64,000 bases of DNA from Acinetobacter pseudolwoffii. Its GTDB lineage: Bacteria; Pseudomonadota; Gammaproteobacteria; Pseudomonadales; Moraxellaceae. Under the pieces are notes generated by a model, which worked only from the letters and a program-made list of their open reading frames with translations, ran no database searches and had not been told where the DNA came from. Made by a program: the position numbers and the translations under genes. Below are positions 21,832 through 31,925 of the stretch, piece by piece. The first letter of the stretch is position 1. Each line of letters starts with the position of its first letter. The DNA lies in NCBI RefSeq assembly GCF_002803605.1, contig NZ_PHRG01000004.1, positions 186,001-250,000 on the forward strand, in the 5' to 3' direction.

Positions 21832-22971
21832 ATGTCGAATGCCAATCGTTATACTGGTTTAGTTGACCGCTATCGCGACCGTTTACCAGTGTCTGCAACT
21901 ACTCGTGCGATCTCTTTGGGTGAGGGTAATACTCCACTGATCAAGCTTGAGAATATTCCACGCATTATTGGTAAAGATGTTGAAATTTATGTGAAGTACG
22001 AGGGCTTAAACCCGACTGGTTCATTTAAAGACCGCGGTATGACTATGGCGGTGACCAAAGCCGTTGAAGAAGGCTCTAAAGCCATCATCTGTGCATCCAC
22101 TGGTAATACTTCTGCTGCTGCGGCGGCATACGCTGCTCGTGCCGGTATCAAAGCATTTGTACTCATCCCGGAAGGCAAAATTGCCATGGGTAAAATGGCC
22201 CAAGCGATGATGTATGGTGCAATCACCATGCAAATTCGTGGCAACTTCGATGACGGCATGCGTCTGGTGAAGGAAGTTGCGGATCAGGCACCGGTAACGA
22301 TTGTAAACTCAATCAACCCGTACCGCCTGCAAGGTCAAAAAACCATTGCTTACGAGATCGTTGAAGCTTTAGGTCGTGCCCCGGATTACCACTGCCTGCC
22401 AGTGGGTAACGCAGGTAATATCACTGCACACTGGATGGGCTATACCGAAGCGGTGGCCAATCAGTCGAAAGAAGAATTTGAGCAAGTGATTTACGATGCT
22501 GAAACCGATGCTTTCACTGGTCCTAAACCGGCTGGCTTGCCAATCATGGCAGGTTACCAAGCGTCTGGTGCTGCTCCGTTCCTGCGTGGTGGTCCAGTAG
22601 AAAATCCGGAAACTGTTGCAACTGCAATTCGTATTGGTAATCCGCAAAGCTTCAATCATGCCAAAGCTGTCGTTCGTGATTCAAACGGCTGGTTTGATGA
22701 ACTGACGGATGCTGAGATTCTTGAAGCACAACGTCTGCTGTCGATGTATGAAGGTGTATTCGTAGAACCTGCATCTGCTGCGTCTGTTGGCGGTGCAATC
22801 CGTGATATCAAAGCAGGTAAAATCGCTGAAGGTTCAGTAATCGTATGTACCGTAACCGGTAATGGTCTAAAAGATCCAGATACCGCGATCAAACAATGTG
22901 CCGATGCGGTGATGCTGTCTATCGACGCAACCATGGCTCAGGTAAAAGACTCTATTCTGTCGAACATGTAA
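21832..22971 (+). CDS. thrC: Threonine synthase
   Basis: The 379-residue PLP enzyme converts O-phosphohomoserine to threonine. The PLP lysine lies in GSFKDRGM (Lys66), and the phosphate-binding and substrate loops include ASTGNTSAAAAAYAARAG and LPVGNAGNITAHW. The size fits the shorter class of threonine synthase rather than the E. coli ThrC class (428). The ATG at 21832 has GGAACA upstream. An in-frame TTG at 21799 would add 11 residues without support. It forms a hom-thrC unit closed by the terminator at 22985-23012. Confidence 0.95.
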   Translation: MSNANRYTGLVDRYRDRLPVSATTRAISLGEGNTPLIKLENIPRIIGKDVEIYVKYEGLNPTGSFKDRGMTMAVTKAVEEGSKAIICASTGNTSAAAAAYAARAGIKAFVLIPEGKIAMGKMAQAMMYGAITMQIRGNFDDGMRLVKEVADQAPVTIVNSINPYRLQGQKTIAYEIVEALGRAPDYHCLPVGNAGNITAHWMGYTEAVANQSKEEFEQVIYDAETDAFTGPKPAGLPIMAGYQASGAAPFLRGGPVENPETVATAIRIGNPQSFNHAKAVVRDSNGWFDELTDAEILEAQRLLSMYEGVFVEPASAASVGGAIRDIKAGKIAEGSVIVCTVTGNGLKDPDTAIKQCADAVMLSIDATMAQVKDSILSNM

Positions 22972-22984
22972 TTTCAGCCAGAAT

Positions 22985-23012
22985 AAAAAACCCTGCATTC
23001 GCAGGGTTTTTT
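22985..23012. terminator. Bidirectional terminator between thrC and the PBP7-type gene
   Basis: AAAAAACCCTGC and GCAGGGTTTTTT form a perfect 12-bp stem around a 4-nt loop, with A- and T-runs that serve both converging transcripts. Confidence 0.9.
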
Positions 23013-23025
23013 ATGAGCGCAGAGA

Positions 23026-24108
23026 TTAGATTCGTTTTGGTTGCTGGCTCACCCAGCTCATCAAACGGGTCGCATCATTGGTACGCGCCTGTGAGCTATT
23101 TGCACCTAACAGTACCACTGCCACCGGACGGTTATTCAGGGTCGTATGCATCACCACACAGCGCCCTGCTTCATTAATAAAACCGGTTTTAGAAATATTG
23201 ATATTCCAGCCGCCGTTACGCACCAGTGCATTGGTATTATTCGATTTCAGTACACGATAACCCAAGTTAAAGTCATAGCTTGGTGTGGTCGAGAATTGAC
23301 GAATCAAACCATATTGAGAAGCGGTATTCACTAAAATACCCAAATCACGTGCTGATGCCACATTTCCAGGGTGTAAGCCGGTTGATTCCATAAAGCGGGA
23401 TGAATTCATGCCTAAGGCCTTGGCCTTACTGTTCATCGCTGCAATAAATGCACTGCGACCACCTGGATACGTTCGCGCCAAGGCTGCAGCTGCCGGGTTT
23501 TCAGACTTCATTAGAGCAAACAATAAAGCTTCGGCACGGTTCATGCTATCGCCAGCACGTAAGGTCGAGCTTGAGCTTTTACAACCTGCGCAAGAGAAAT
23601 CAGCCTGTTGCAGCGTGATTTTTTCTGACATGTTTAAACGTGCATCGGAAATCACCACTGCTGTCATTAATTTGGTAATAGATGCAATCGGCAAAGCGGT
23701 ATTGGTGTTTTTGCTAAACAGTACCTCACCGGTTTGCGCATCCATAACCAATGCAGCACGGGCATTTACAGAGGGTTGATTGCTATAACTGTTTGTATCA
23801 AAAATCTGTGTTGTTTTTGCTGGTTGCTGAACACTGACCGACTGCTGGGTGCTCGGTACACTCTGACGCAAGGTCGTGGTCACGGTGGCTGAACCGGGTG
23901 GCGAAGGCTCATCAGCAGCCACACGGAAATCATCACTCATCAGCTGATTGACTTCCTCAGAAGACCAACTAATGCTGGATCCGCCCTCTGTCGTGCCAGA
24001 ATTCATAATGATTTCAGCAAAACTTGTCGCACTCATGCTGACTAACACGGACAGGCCCAATACATGCCTTAAAGACTTGTTTATTTTCTTCACTATTTCT
24101 TCACTCAA
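23026..24108 (-). CDS. pbpG: D-alanyl-D-alanine endopeptidase (PBP7/8 type)
   Basis: This S11-family penicillin-binding protein has a signal segment (VLGLSVLVSMSATSFA), a low-complexity Ser/Thr/Gln linker (about residues 40-105) and the catalytic domain with S-x-x-K as SITK, the S-x-N motif as SEN and the K-T-G motif in SKTGFINEAG. PBP7-type enzymes cut the D-Ala-mDAP crosslinks of peptidoglycan in the periplasm. The track start is a TTG at 24108 (360 residues); a GTG at 24093 would give 355. Neither has a convincing ribosome site. The gene converges on thrC. Confidence 0.88.
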   Translation of the reverse strand: MSEEIVKKINKSLRHVLGLSVLVSMSATSFAEIIMNSGTTEGGSSISWSSEEVNQLMSDDFRVAADEPSPPGSATVTTTLRQSVPSTQQSVSVQQPAKTTQIFDTNSYSNQPSVNARAALVMDAQTGEVLFSKNTNTALPIASITKLMTAVVISDARLNMSEKITLQQADFSCAGCKSSSSTLRAGDSMNRAEALLFALMKSENPAAAALARTYPGGRSAFIAAMNSKAKALGMNSSRFMESTGLHPGNVASARDLGILVNTASQYGLIRQFSTTPSYDFNLGYRVLKSNNTNALVRNGGWNINISKTGFINEAGRCVVMHTTLNNRPVAVVLLGANSSQARTNDATRLMSWVSQQPKRI

Positions 24109-24312
24109 CTAACAGAGGTAAGATTGATTTGCGTATTACCTCTAATATGCCTTACATTTAAACACATTGCAGAACATTTTTTGATCTTGACACTGTGTGA
24201 TAAGTTTCAGATTTTATCTTGCGAATAGGATTGCTAATTTTGTACTTTCATTGCAAGCTTATTTTGCTTTATGTAACAAAAAAATGATTTTTTTAACAGA
24301 GGGAGAGCGTAG

Positions 24313-24948
24313 GTGATCACAGTTTTAGTTGTGGACGACCATGAATTAGTACGTACTGGAATTTGCAGAATGCTGGAAGACCATGCGGAGGTTCAGGTGA
24401 TTGGACAGGCTGAATCTGGTGAAGAAGCGATTTCTCTGGTTCGTCAGCATCATCCGAATGTGGTTTTACTGGATGTGAATATGCCGGGCATTGGTGGCGT
24501 AGAAACCACGCGTCGTCTGCTTCAGAGCGCCCCTGAAACCAAAGTACTGGCTGTCAGCGGTCTGGCAGAAGAACCCTATCCTTCGCTGTTATTAAAAGCC
24601 GGAGCCAAAGGTTATATTACCAAAGGGGCGCCGATTTCAGAAATGGTTCGCGCCATCAATAAAGTCATGCAAGGCGGTAAATATTTTAGTGCCGACATTG
24701 CAGAACAGTTAGCGAGTTCTTACCTTTCTGATACACAGCAATCGCCTTTTGATGCACTGTCAGAACGTGAAATGCAAGTGGCGATGATGGTGGTGAACTG
24801 TATCAGCGCTCAGGAAATTGCTGACAAGCTCTTTGTCAGCGTCAAAACCGTAAATACTTATCGTTATCGTATTTTTGAAAAACTGAATATTGATAGTGAT
24901 GTCAAACTGACGCATCTGGCCATGCGCTATGGGCTGATTAAACCTTAG
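24313..24948 (+). CDS. gacA: GacA/UvrY-type response regulator
   Basis: The 211-residue protein joins a receiver domain to a LuxR-type helix-turn-helix. Acidic pocket residues (VVDDHE) and the phospho-acceptor Asp in VVLLDVNMPG are present, with the conserved Lys in YITKG. The C-terminal HTH spans about residues 145-205 (LSEREMQVAMMVV, FVSVKTVNTYRYRIF). The overall sequence fits GacA/UvrY, which with the hybrid kinase GacS drives small-RNA control of motility, biofilm and metabolism. The GTG start has GGGAG 7 nt upstream. It lies 22 bp before pilS on the same strand, so it may be co-transcribed with pilSR. The GacS gene is not in the window. Confidence 0.88.
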   Translation: MITVLVVDDHELVRTGICRMLEDHAEVQVIGQAESGEEAISLVRQHHPNVVLLDVNMPGIGGVETTRRLLQSAPETKVLAVSGLAEEPYPSLLLKAGAKGYITKGAPISEMVRAINKVMQGGKYFSADIAEQLASSYLSDTQQSPFDALSEREMQVAMMVVNCISAQEIADKLFVSVKTVNTYRYRIFEKLNIDSDVKLTHLAMRYGLIKP

Positions 24949-24970
24949 CCTTTGGCGAGTCGCGCTGCAT

Positions 24971-26536
24971 ATGGCACAAAAAACCAATTATTCTGAACTC
25001 AATCAGTATCATTTAGGGATCTGGTATAGTGCGTATCGCCTGCTGATCAGCACTGGCCTGCTGCTGATTTTTCTGCTGACCTACTCCGAGCTAACCGGCG
25101 ATTATCAATATCCACAACTGTATTATTATGCGCTGGGAATCGGTGTTGCCATTAATACAGCGCAGCTGTTCGCACTGAAATGGATCAGACGCCTGATCCA
25201 GCCGCAGCTGATTATGATTTTCTTTAGCGATGTCTGCGTCTTAAGTTTACTGACTTTGGCAAGTGACGGGCCTAATCTGCAAATTGGTTTGCTGTTTGTG
25301 ATTACCATCTTTTCCGCATCGTTATTGCTGGATGCAAAAAAAGCTTTGGTGGTCACGCTGATTGCTGTGATTAGTGTCATATATCAACATTTTATCGGCA
25401 GTATTTTTGCATTTTCTTCCTTAAGCAATATCAGTAATAGTGCCCTGCTGGCCTTTTTGTTCTTTGTGGTCTATGGAACCGGGCAAATTGCGGTGCGCCG
25501 TTTTCAGATTCTGGAAAACCTGAACTTTTCGCAATCTCTGGAACTTTATCGCTTACAGAATATTAACCGTTATATTCTGGAACAGATCGAAACTGGCTAT
25601 CTGGTGCTGGATGAAAATTATCATGTGGTCCTGAGTAACCCTGCGGCCTGTACACTGCTCGGGATCGAAGCAAAATTTGCGCATGAGAAATTTACCCTCT
25701 ACCAGTCACAACCAGATTTATTTGAACTGATCCAGTTTGAAACGCTGGAAAATGGCGAGCGTTTTCAATTTGAATCACAGCAAAGTCGCTATAACATTCA
25801 TGTACAGGTACAAAAGCTGATTGTGCCGCATCAAACCCTGATGTTATTGGTGTTACAGGATGCCAAAAAACTCAATCAACAGGTGCAGCAACTCAAGCTT
25901 GCTGCACTGGGCCAGCTTTCAGCCAGTATTGCGCATGAAATTCGTAATCCATTGGCAGCTATTGTGCAGGCCAATGATTTATACCTTGACTCTGACAATG
26001 AACAACAACAAGTACTCAACCAGATGATTGGCCGACAGGCGACCCGGATCGACCGGATTATTCAGGACACGCTGAATATGGTCAAAAATAAAGAAACCCA
26101 TCCGGTGCCGATTCATCTCAATGAATTTATCCCGTTATTTATCCAGGAAGATTTGGCCGATATTTGCGATCAGATTCAATTTAATATTGATGTGCCGCTG
26201 CTGATTCAGTTCGATGAAGCACAATTTCGGCAAGTCCTGATTAACCTGCTTCGCAATGCCATCCGTCACAATTCAGCAGATGCCAATTACATTCAGCTGA
26301 ATATACATCCCTATGAACATCGGGTCTGGATTGATATCCGGGATTTCGGCTCAGGTGTAGCCATACACGACCAAGCCCTATTATTTCAACCTTTTTTCAG
26401 TACCTCGATTAGTGGAACCGGATTAGGACTGTACTTATCACATAGTTTTTGTGAAGCAAATCAGGCACAATTAAACTATATACAACAAGAACAGGGCGCA
26501 TGCTTTCGCATTAGCTGCCAACGTATTACGGTATAA
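24971..26536 (+). CDS. pilS: Two-component sensor histidine kinase PilS
   Basis: The 521-residue kinase has about six N-terminal membrane helices (residues 20-180), a PAS-like region (about 200-290), the HisKA block ASIAHEIRNPLAA with the phospho-acceptor His, and a HATPase domain with NLLRNAIRHN, DFGSG and GTGLGLYLS. In Pseudomonas and Acinetobacter PilS senses pilin in the membrane and phosphorylates PilR to control pilA. It lies between gacA and pilR; the pilR start follows 15 bp later, so they form an operon. Confidence 0.92.
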   Translation: MAQKTNYSELNQYHLGIWYSAYRLLISTGLLLIFLLTYSELTGDYQYPQLYYYALGIGVAINTAQLFALKWIRRLIQPQLIMIFFSDVCVLSLLTLASDGPNLQIGLLFVITIFSASLLLDAKKALVVTLIAVISVIYQHFIGSIFAFSSLSNISNSALLAFLFFVVYGTGQIAVRRFQILENLNFSQSLELYRLQNINRYILEQIETGYLVLDENYHVVLSNPAACTLLGIEAKFAHEKFTLYQSQPDLFELIQFETLENGERFQFESQQSRYNIHVQVQKLIVPHQTLMLLVLQDAKKLNQQVQQLKLAALGQLSASIAHEIRNPLAAIVQANDLYLDSDNEQQQVLNQMIGRQATRIDRIIQDTLNMVKNKETHPVPIHLNEFIPLFIQEDLADICDQIQFNIDVPLLIQFDEAQFRQVLINLLRNAIRHNSADANYIQLNIHPYEHRVWIDIRDFGSGVAIHDQALLFQPFFSTSISGTGLGLYLSHSFCEANQAQLNYIQQEQGACFRISCQRITV

Positions 26537-26551
26537 AGGGGTTTAAGGGAA

Positions 26552-27976
26552 ATGAGTGTGGAACAACAGCCACTGGTGCTCTTGGTGGATGATGAAGAAG
26601 ATTTATGCACCCTCATGCAAATGTCGTTGCTGCGGATGGGGATTCGTACGCACATCGCACATCGTCTGCAAGATGCTAAAAAATATCTTGCAGATCATCA
26701 ATATGATGCCTGTTTAACTGACCTGAACCTGCCCGATGGCAATGGTTTGGAGTTACTGGACTGGATTGGTCATCTCTATCCTGCACTTCCGGTCGCGGTT
26801 CTGACCGCCTATGGCAACATGGAAATCGCGATTGCTGCACTCAAGGCCGGTGCCTTTGACTTTGTCAGCAAACCGATCAATCAGAAACATCTGGAACAGC
26901 TGCTACAAAAAGCACTGAATAAACCGGTGGATTATTCCCATAATAATCCAAATGATGCTTTAGAACATAAAATGCTGATTGGGCAATCGATACCGATTCA
27001 GCACTTACGTATTACCTTACAAAAAATTGCCCGCTCACAGGCACCGGTTTTTATTACTGGCGAATCGGGAACTGGCAAGGAAGTGGTGGCCAATCTGGTC
27101 CATCGCCTGAGCAACCGTAATGAAGGCCCTTTTATTGCAATTAACTGTGGTGCGATTCCCACCGAACTGATGGAAAGCGAACTGTTTGGGCATAAGAAAG
27201 GCAGCTTTACTGGCGCCGCTCAGGACAAACAGGGGCTGATTCAATCGGCACATGGTGGCAGCCTGTTTCTGGATGAAATTGCAGAACTGCCACTTTCCAT
27301 GCAGGTCAAACTGTTACGTGCCGTACAGGAAAAACGTATTCGTCCACTCGGTTCAGATACTGAAATTGATGTGGATTTCCGCGTCATCAGTGCCACGCAT
27401 CAGGATCTGGAAGCCTTGGTACAACAAGGCAAATTCCGTCAGGATTTATATTTCCGTATTCATGTGATGGATCTGACTTTACCGCCGCTGCGTGAACGGA
27501 GTCAGGATATTCTCTTACTCGCCGAACATTTTATTCAGAAGATTTGCCAGGAATGGGGCATTGCCAATAAAAAACTGACAGAACGCAGTAAAGAATTTTT
27601 ATTGGAACAATATTATCCGGGTAATGTTCGTGAATTGCGTAATATTATGGAACGTGCAATTACCTTGAGTGATGAAGAACGGATTGATCTTCAGCACCTG
27701 CAAAGTGCACCGTTACGTCAGGCTCTTAACAGCGCTCAGGAGATGAATACGCTCACGAGCGAGATCATTGCGACTGACACCCTGATTGCCCCGAGAAAGC
27801 TCCCAGAAGAAGGCCTAGAGCTATATTTAGAAAAGATTGAAAAAGAAGTCCTACTCAATGCGCTGAATCTAACGCACTGGAACCGCACACTGGCCGCGAA
27901 AAAGCTCGGTATGTCATTCCGCTCCCTACGTTATCGTTTGAAAAAGTTCGGACTGGATACTGAGGAAGACGAATAA
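26552..27976 (+). CDS. pilR: Sigma-54-dependent response regulator PilR
   Basis: The 474-residue protein has three domains: a receiver (residues 8-120, with LVDDEED and the Asp in CLTDLNLPDG), an AAA+ sigma-54 activation domain (about 140-370) and a Fis-type HTH at the end (NRTLAAKKLGMSFRSLRYRLKK). Walker A is GESGTGKE. The sigma-54 contact loop reads GSFTGA rather than the common GAFTGA, a known natural variant of that position. PilR activates type IV pilin transcription. AAGGGG and AAGGGAA precede the ATG. Its stop codon abuts the convergent S41 protease gene with no spacer and no hairpin terminator. Confidence 0.94.
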   Translation: MSVEQQPLVLLVDDEEDLCTLMQMSLLRMGIRTHIAHRLQDAKKYLADHQYDACLTDLNLPDGNGLELLDWIGHLYPALPVAVLTAYGNMEIAIAALKAGAFDFVSKPINQKHLEQLLQKALNKPVDYSHNNPNDALEHKMLIGQSIPIQHLRITLQKIARSQAPVFITGESGTGKEVVANLVHRLSNRNEGPFIAINCGAIPTELMESELFGHKKGSFTGAAQDKQGLIQSAHGGSLFLDEIAELPLSMQVKLLRAVQEKRIRPLGSDTEIDVDFRVISATHQDLEALVQQGKFRQDLYFRIHVMDLTLPPLRERSQDILLLAEHFIQKICQEWGIANKKLTERSKEFLLEQYYPGNVRELRNIMERAITLSDEERIDLQHLQSAPLRQALNSAQEMNTLTSEIIATDTLIAPRKLPEEGLELYLEKIEKEVLLNALNLTHWNRTLAAKKLGMSFRSLRYRLKKFGLDTEEDE

Positions 27977-29149
27977 TTATTTTTGCAGGAGTAGCAGGTC
28001 TGTGACGTGTTCCAGATAGCTCTCCTCACGCATTTCCTGCTTAAACGGATAACTGAAATGTGGCTGCACGCCCCGCCCTTCAATCATCTGACCACTCGGA
28101 CTGAAGTATTGTGCCACTGTCATTTGTAAAGCAGAACCATTACTCAGTGGAAATAGCTTTTGTACCACACCTTTGCCATAGCTTTGCTCACCGACCACCC
28201 AAGCCCGGCTATGTTCTTTCAATGCTGCCGTAAAGACTTCAGCTGCCGAAGCTGAACGGTTATTAATCAGAACGCCCACTTTCAGATTCTGAAATTCAAA
28301 ACTTGGCAGCGCCTGAAATTGCTGATTGCCTTCCGAACGGCTTTGGGTCGAGACAATCACACCCTGATTCAAAAATAAATCGGCCGATTCTACTGCGGCA
28401 GAAAGTAAGCCACCCGGGTTATTGCGTAGATCAAACATCACCGCTTTTAAGCGTCTGTCAGAATAGCTTTCAATCAGGCGCTTGATTTCATTGGCTGTAT
28501 CTTGCTGGAAAACTTTGACCTGCAATACCAGTACCTGATTATTGTGCAGACTGGATTTAATTTCAGTATCGAGCTTGGTATTCCTTACCAGACGAACCAC
28601 CGGACTTTGCGGGGAAAGCTGTATGCTCAGCGTAGAGCCGACCGCCCCGCTCAATAACTGTCGCACCTGCTCCTGATTCAGGCTACTCAGTACCTGATCA
28701 TCAATTTTATAGACCGTGACACCATTACGCAGTCCCTGCTTGGCAGAGTCGGCATCGGCGCTCAATCCCTGCACCATCCATTGCTTCATCTGCGAGTTAA
28801 ATTGCAGATCGAAATCAATGCTGGCCAGATCACCTTCAGTATATTCACGTAGCTGCTTATAATCTTCAGGAGACAAATAACGGGAATAGCGGTCTAAGCC
28901 ACTGACCAGACCTTGGATTGCCTGTTGGAACAAGGCGTCGTCATTTTTGTCTTGAATATAATTGTCTTTGACGATGCCATAAATTTGTACGAATTCTTGA
29001 ATGGATGCCACAGGAATTTCAGTATAGGCCTGACCATCCATTTCCATATCATCGAATGCCGGCTCTTTTGAGCCCGCACCCCAGGCCGAATGACTCAAAC
29101 ACATCAGTAAGCATGGTATAACGACAGACTTCCAATGTGTTGTTGCCAT
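27977..29149 (-). CDS. S41-family C-terminal processing peptidase
   Basis: The 390-residue protein begins with a signal peptide (VVIPCLLMCLSHSAWG). It then has an N-terminal helical region, a degenerate PDZ domain (about residues 130-205) and a peptidase S41 core. The catalytic dyad is Ser in NNRSASAAEV and Lys in SYGKGVVQK. Such periplasmic Ctp/Prc-like proteases trim or degrade envelope proteins, often wall hydrolases, with an adaptor lipoprotein. The gene lies 31 bp after gpmI on the same strand, an arrangement (pgm followed by ctp) seen in other proteobacteria. Confidence 0.9.
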   Translation of the reverse strand: MATTHWKSVVIPCLLMCLSHSAWGAGSKEPAFDDMEMDGQAYTEIPVASIQEFVQIYGIVKDNYIQDKNDDALFQQAIQGLVSGLDRYSRYLSPEDYKQLREYTEGDLASIDFDLQFNSQMKQWMVQGLSADADSAKQGLRNGVTVYKIDDQVLSSLNQEQVRQLLSGAVGSTLSIQLSPQSPVVRLVRNTKLDTEIKSSLHNNQVLVLQVKVFQQDTANEIKRLIESYSDRRLKAVMFDLRNNPGGLLSAAVESADLFLNQGVIVSTQSRSEGNQQFQALPSFEFQNLKVGVLINNRSASAAEVFTAALKEHSRAWVVGEQSYGKGVVQKLFPLSNGSALQMTVAQYFSPSGQMIEGRGVQPHFSYPFKQEMREESYLEHVTDLLLLQK

Positions 29150-29180
29150 TTTTTACCTTTCTTTTAGATCTTATCGAAAA

Positions 29181-30728
29181 TTATTGATTCAGTTCAATCA
29201 GGTTGCGACCTTGCATTTCCGCAGGGACTGGAACTTGCATCAGACTTAATAAGGTCGGTGCGACATCTGCCAATACGCCACCTTCTGCGATCGTGGCCTG
29301 AGTTGGACCCACATAAATAAATGGAACCAATTCAGTGGTATGTTGAGTATGCACCTGACCACTGTGATAGTCCTGCATCTGCTCTACATTACCATGATCG
29401 GCAGTGATAAGCATATGACCTTTTTGCGCCATCACCGCCTCATAAACCCGGCCTAAGCAGGTATCGACCGCTTCAACCGCTTTCACTGCGGCATCAAAAA
29501 CACCGGTATGACCGACCATATCACCATTGGCATAGTTCACCACCAGCAGGTCAAATTCGCCTGAATTGATCGCAGCGACCAGCTCATCAGTCACTTCATA
29601 AGCACTCATTTCCGGTTTGATGTCATAAGTTGCTACATTTGGCGATGGAATCAGGATACGTTTTTCACCCGGATATTCATCTTCACGACCGCCACTAAAG
29701 AAGAACGTCACGTGTGCATATTTTTCAGTTTCAGCAATACGCAATTGGGTTTTACCCAGATTTGACAGGTATTCACCAATCGAGTTGACCAACGCTTCTG
29801 GCATATAGGCCACAGGCGCATCAATCGTTGCTTGGTAACGCGTCAACATCACAAACTTGGCTAAGTTCGGCACCACTTTACGTGCAAATCCAGCAAAATC
29901 CTTTTCAACAAAGGCTTTGGTAATTTCACGGGCACGATCGGCACGGAAGTTCATGAAGACCACGCTGTCGCCATCCTGAATTTTTGCCAGCTCACCAATG
30001 CGGGTGGCTTTGACAAATTCATCCGACTCATCTGCGGCATAAGCCTGTTCCAGACCTTGAACTGCGGTGGCAGCTGTACGGGCCGCTTCGCCTTCAGTCA
30101 ATAAACGATAGGCCTGTTCGACGCGATCCCAACGGTTGTCACGATCCATCGCGAAGTAACGACCAATCATGCTGGCAATACGACCCTGACCTGGATATTG
30201 TGCAAACAGCGCATCCAGTTTTTCCAATGACGGCTGGGCACTTCGTGGCGGCGTATCACGACCATCCAGGAAAGCATGCAAATAAACTTTGACACCACGT
30301 TTGAGTGCCAGTTCAGCCATCGCAACAATATGGTCTTCATGCGAATGCACACCGCCTTGAGATAAAAGGCCGAGCAAATGCACTGCACCACCTGAAGCTT
30401 TGGCTTTCTCCACCGCATCGACGAGTACTTCATGATTGAAGAAATCACCGGTACGAATGTCTTTGGTAATCCGGGTAAAATCCTGATACAGCACACGACC
30501 TGCACCGAGGTTCATATGTCCGACTTCCGAGTTCCCCATCTGGCCATCTGGCAGACCAACATCTTCGCCTGAACCCGAGATCAAACCATGCGGATGCTTG
30601 TCCTGCATTGCAGTTAAATTTGGTCGTTTAGCTGCTAAAAACGCGTTGTCTTCGACCGCTTCGCGATGACCCACACCATCCATAATCACCAAAACGTGAG
30701 GGATTTTGCCAGCAGTTGCATCCGTCAT
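29181..30728 (-). CDS. gpmI: 2,3-bisphosphoglycerate-independent phosphoglycerate mutase
   Basis: The 515-residue enzyme interconverts 3- and 2-phosphoglycerate in glycolysis and gluconeogenesis. It belongs to the alkaline phosphatase superfamily and carries the catalytic Ser67 in QMGNSEVGH, substrate residues in HSHEDHI and [12 protein letters not shown], and metal ligands in [23 protein letters not shown] and [10 protein letters not shown]. The length matches the family (about 510). It leads an apparent two-gene unit with the S41 protease. Confidence 0.96.
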   Translation of the reverse strand: MTDATAGKIPHVLVIMDGVGHREAVEDNAFLAAKRPNLTAMQDKHPHGLISGSGEDVGLPDGQMGNSEVGHMNLGAGRVLYQDFTRITKDIRTGDFFNHEVLVDAVEKAKASGGAVHLLGLLSQGGVHSHEDHIVAMAELALKRGVKVYLHAFLDGRDTPPRSAQPSLEKLDALFAQYPGQGRIASMIGRYFAMDRDNRWDRVEQAYRLLTEGEAARTAATAVQGLEQAYAADESDEFVKATRIGELAKIQDGDSVVFMNFRADRAREITKAFVEKDFAGFARKVVPNLAKFVMLTRYQATIDAPVAYMPEALVNSIGEYLSNLGKTQLRIAETEKYAHVTFFFSGGREDEYPGEKRILIPSPNVATYDIKPEMSAYEVTDELVAAINSGEFDLLVVNYANGDMVGHTGVFDAAVKAVEAVDTCLGRVYEAVMAQKGHMLITADHGNVEQMQDYHSGQVHTQHTTELVPFIYVGPTQATIAEGGVLADVAPTLLSLMQVPVPAEMQGRNLIELNQ

Positions 30729-30852
30729 AATGAAATACTCTGTTCGTCTACGAATTAATCGCTCTATTTTAGCGAAGTTTGCAAAAAGAGGCCATGACCA
30801 GAGTATGGTTTAAGCCACTCATCGCGATTGATTTGTTCTATTTTCCTGGGTC

Positions 30853-31923
30853 TTAGCGTGCCCGATGCAGCAGGTAACCCCCAATACCGAACATGATCAG
30901 AATCGGAATAAAGACAAACCATGCCGGAGATGGTGCATAGACCAGACTGGCATAACCGAGGAAATCCTGCAGATAGAAAAAGCCCAGACCGGCAAATAAG
31001 GCAATCACCAGACGAAAACCCATGGATTGCTGACGCAGCGGCCCAAAAATAAATGAACAGGCAATCACCACCAGTGCAATCAGGGCAAAAGGAGAACCGA
31101 GTTTCTGCCAGAAAGCCAGTTGATAGGTTTTTGGCACCTGACTATATTCATGCATATAACTTGTGAAACTGACCAGTTGGCTCGGTGACAAGTCTTCAGG
31201 ATCGATGGTGACCATATGCACATATTTTGGCTGTAATGCCAGTGCCAAAGGTTGCTGTTCCTGCTTGATCAGGGTAGCACTACCATTTTGCAGAATATCG
31301 AACTGCTCGGTATTGCTTAATGTCCAGGAGCCATCTGTGACGAATTCGCCCTGATCCGCTTGCAAGGTGCCGCGTAAGCGATAATTTTCATCAAAATCCA
31401 GCATCTGCACATTTTTCAGCTGACCTTGCGAATTGGCATAATCAATATAAATAAAGCGCTGCCCTTCCCGTGTCCAGTAACCCCGCACTTCGCCCAGTTG
31501 CGCGGCTTTACTCGAACTTTTTACGCTCTTGGCCTGTTCATTGGTATAAGGAATCACCCACTCGCTCAAGGCAAATGACAAGACCACCAGCAGTAATGCT
31601 GAACGGATCACCCAGCCAACAATCCGCCACAGACTGATCCCGATCGAGCGCATCACAATCAGTTCACTATTTGAGGCTAATGTGCCCAAACCTAAAACCG
31701 CACCGATCAGCGCCGAGATCGGCAGAATTTCATAAAGATAATTCGGAGCACCCCAGAGCACATATTTCAAGGCATCCCAGGCGCCATAACCTTCTTTTAG
31801 TGAACCCAGCTCACCCAGATAAGTAAATAACACCTGTAAACCCGCCAACACAGCGGTTGCACCCAGCATCGCCAGCGCAGTGGTTTGGGTCACATGTTTT
31901 GCAACTATACGACGTGCCAACAT
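30853..31923 (-). CDS. lptG: LPS export ABC transporter permease LptG
   Basis: The 356-residue membrane protein has six helices in two blocks of three separated by a periplasmic beta-jellyroll (about residues 125-260). The conserved opening (LARRIVAKHV) and the coupling-helix region ELIVMRSIGIS fit LptG. With LptF and the LptB ATPase it pulls LPS or LOS out of the inner membrane. It follows lptF with a 2-bp gap, the usual operon order. Confidence 0.93.
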   Translation of the reverse strand: MLARRIVAKHVTQTTALAMLGATAVLAGLQVLFTYLGELGSLKEGYGAWDALKYVLWGAPNYLYEILPISALIGAVLGLGTLASNSELIVMRSIGISLWRIVGWVIRSALLLVVLSFALSEWVIPYTNEQAKSVKSSSKAAQLGEVRGYWTREGQRFIYIDYANSQGQLKNVQMLDFDENYRLRGTLQADQGEFVTDGSWTLSNTEQFDILQNGSATLIKQEQQPLALALQPKYVHMVTIDPEDLSPSQLVSFTSYMHEYSQVPKTYQLAFWQKLGSPFALIALVVIACSFIFGPLRQQSMGFRLVIALFAGLGFFYLQDFLGYASLVYAPSPAWFVFIPILIMFGIGGYLLHRAR

Positions 31924-31925
31924 TA

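Noticed and set aside
26552..27976. GSFTGA instead of GAFTGA in PilR
   Set aside because: Serine at this position is a natural variant in functional sigma-54 activators, so it is not evidence of a defect.
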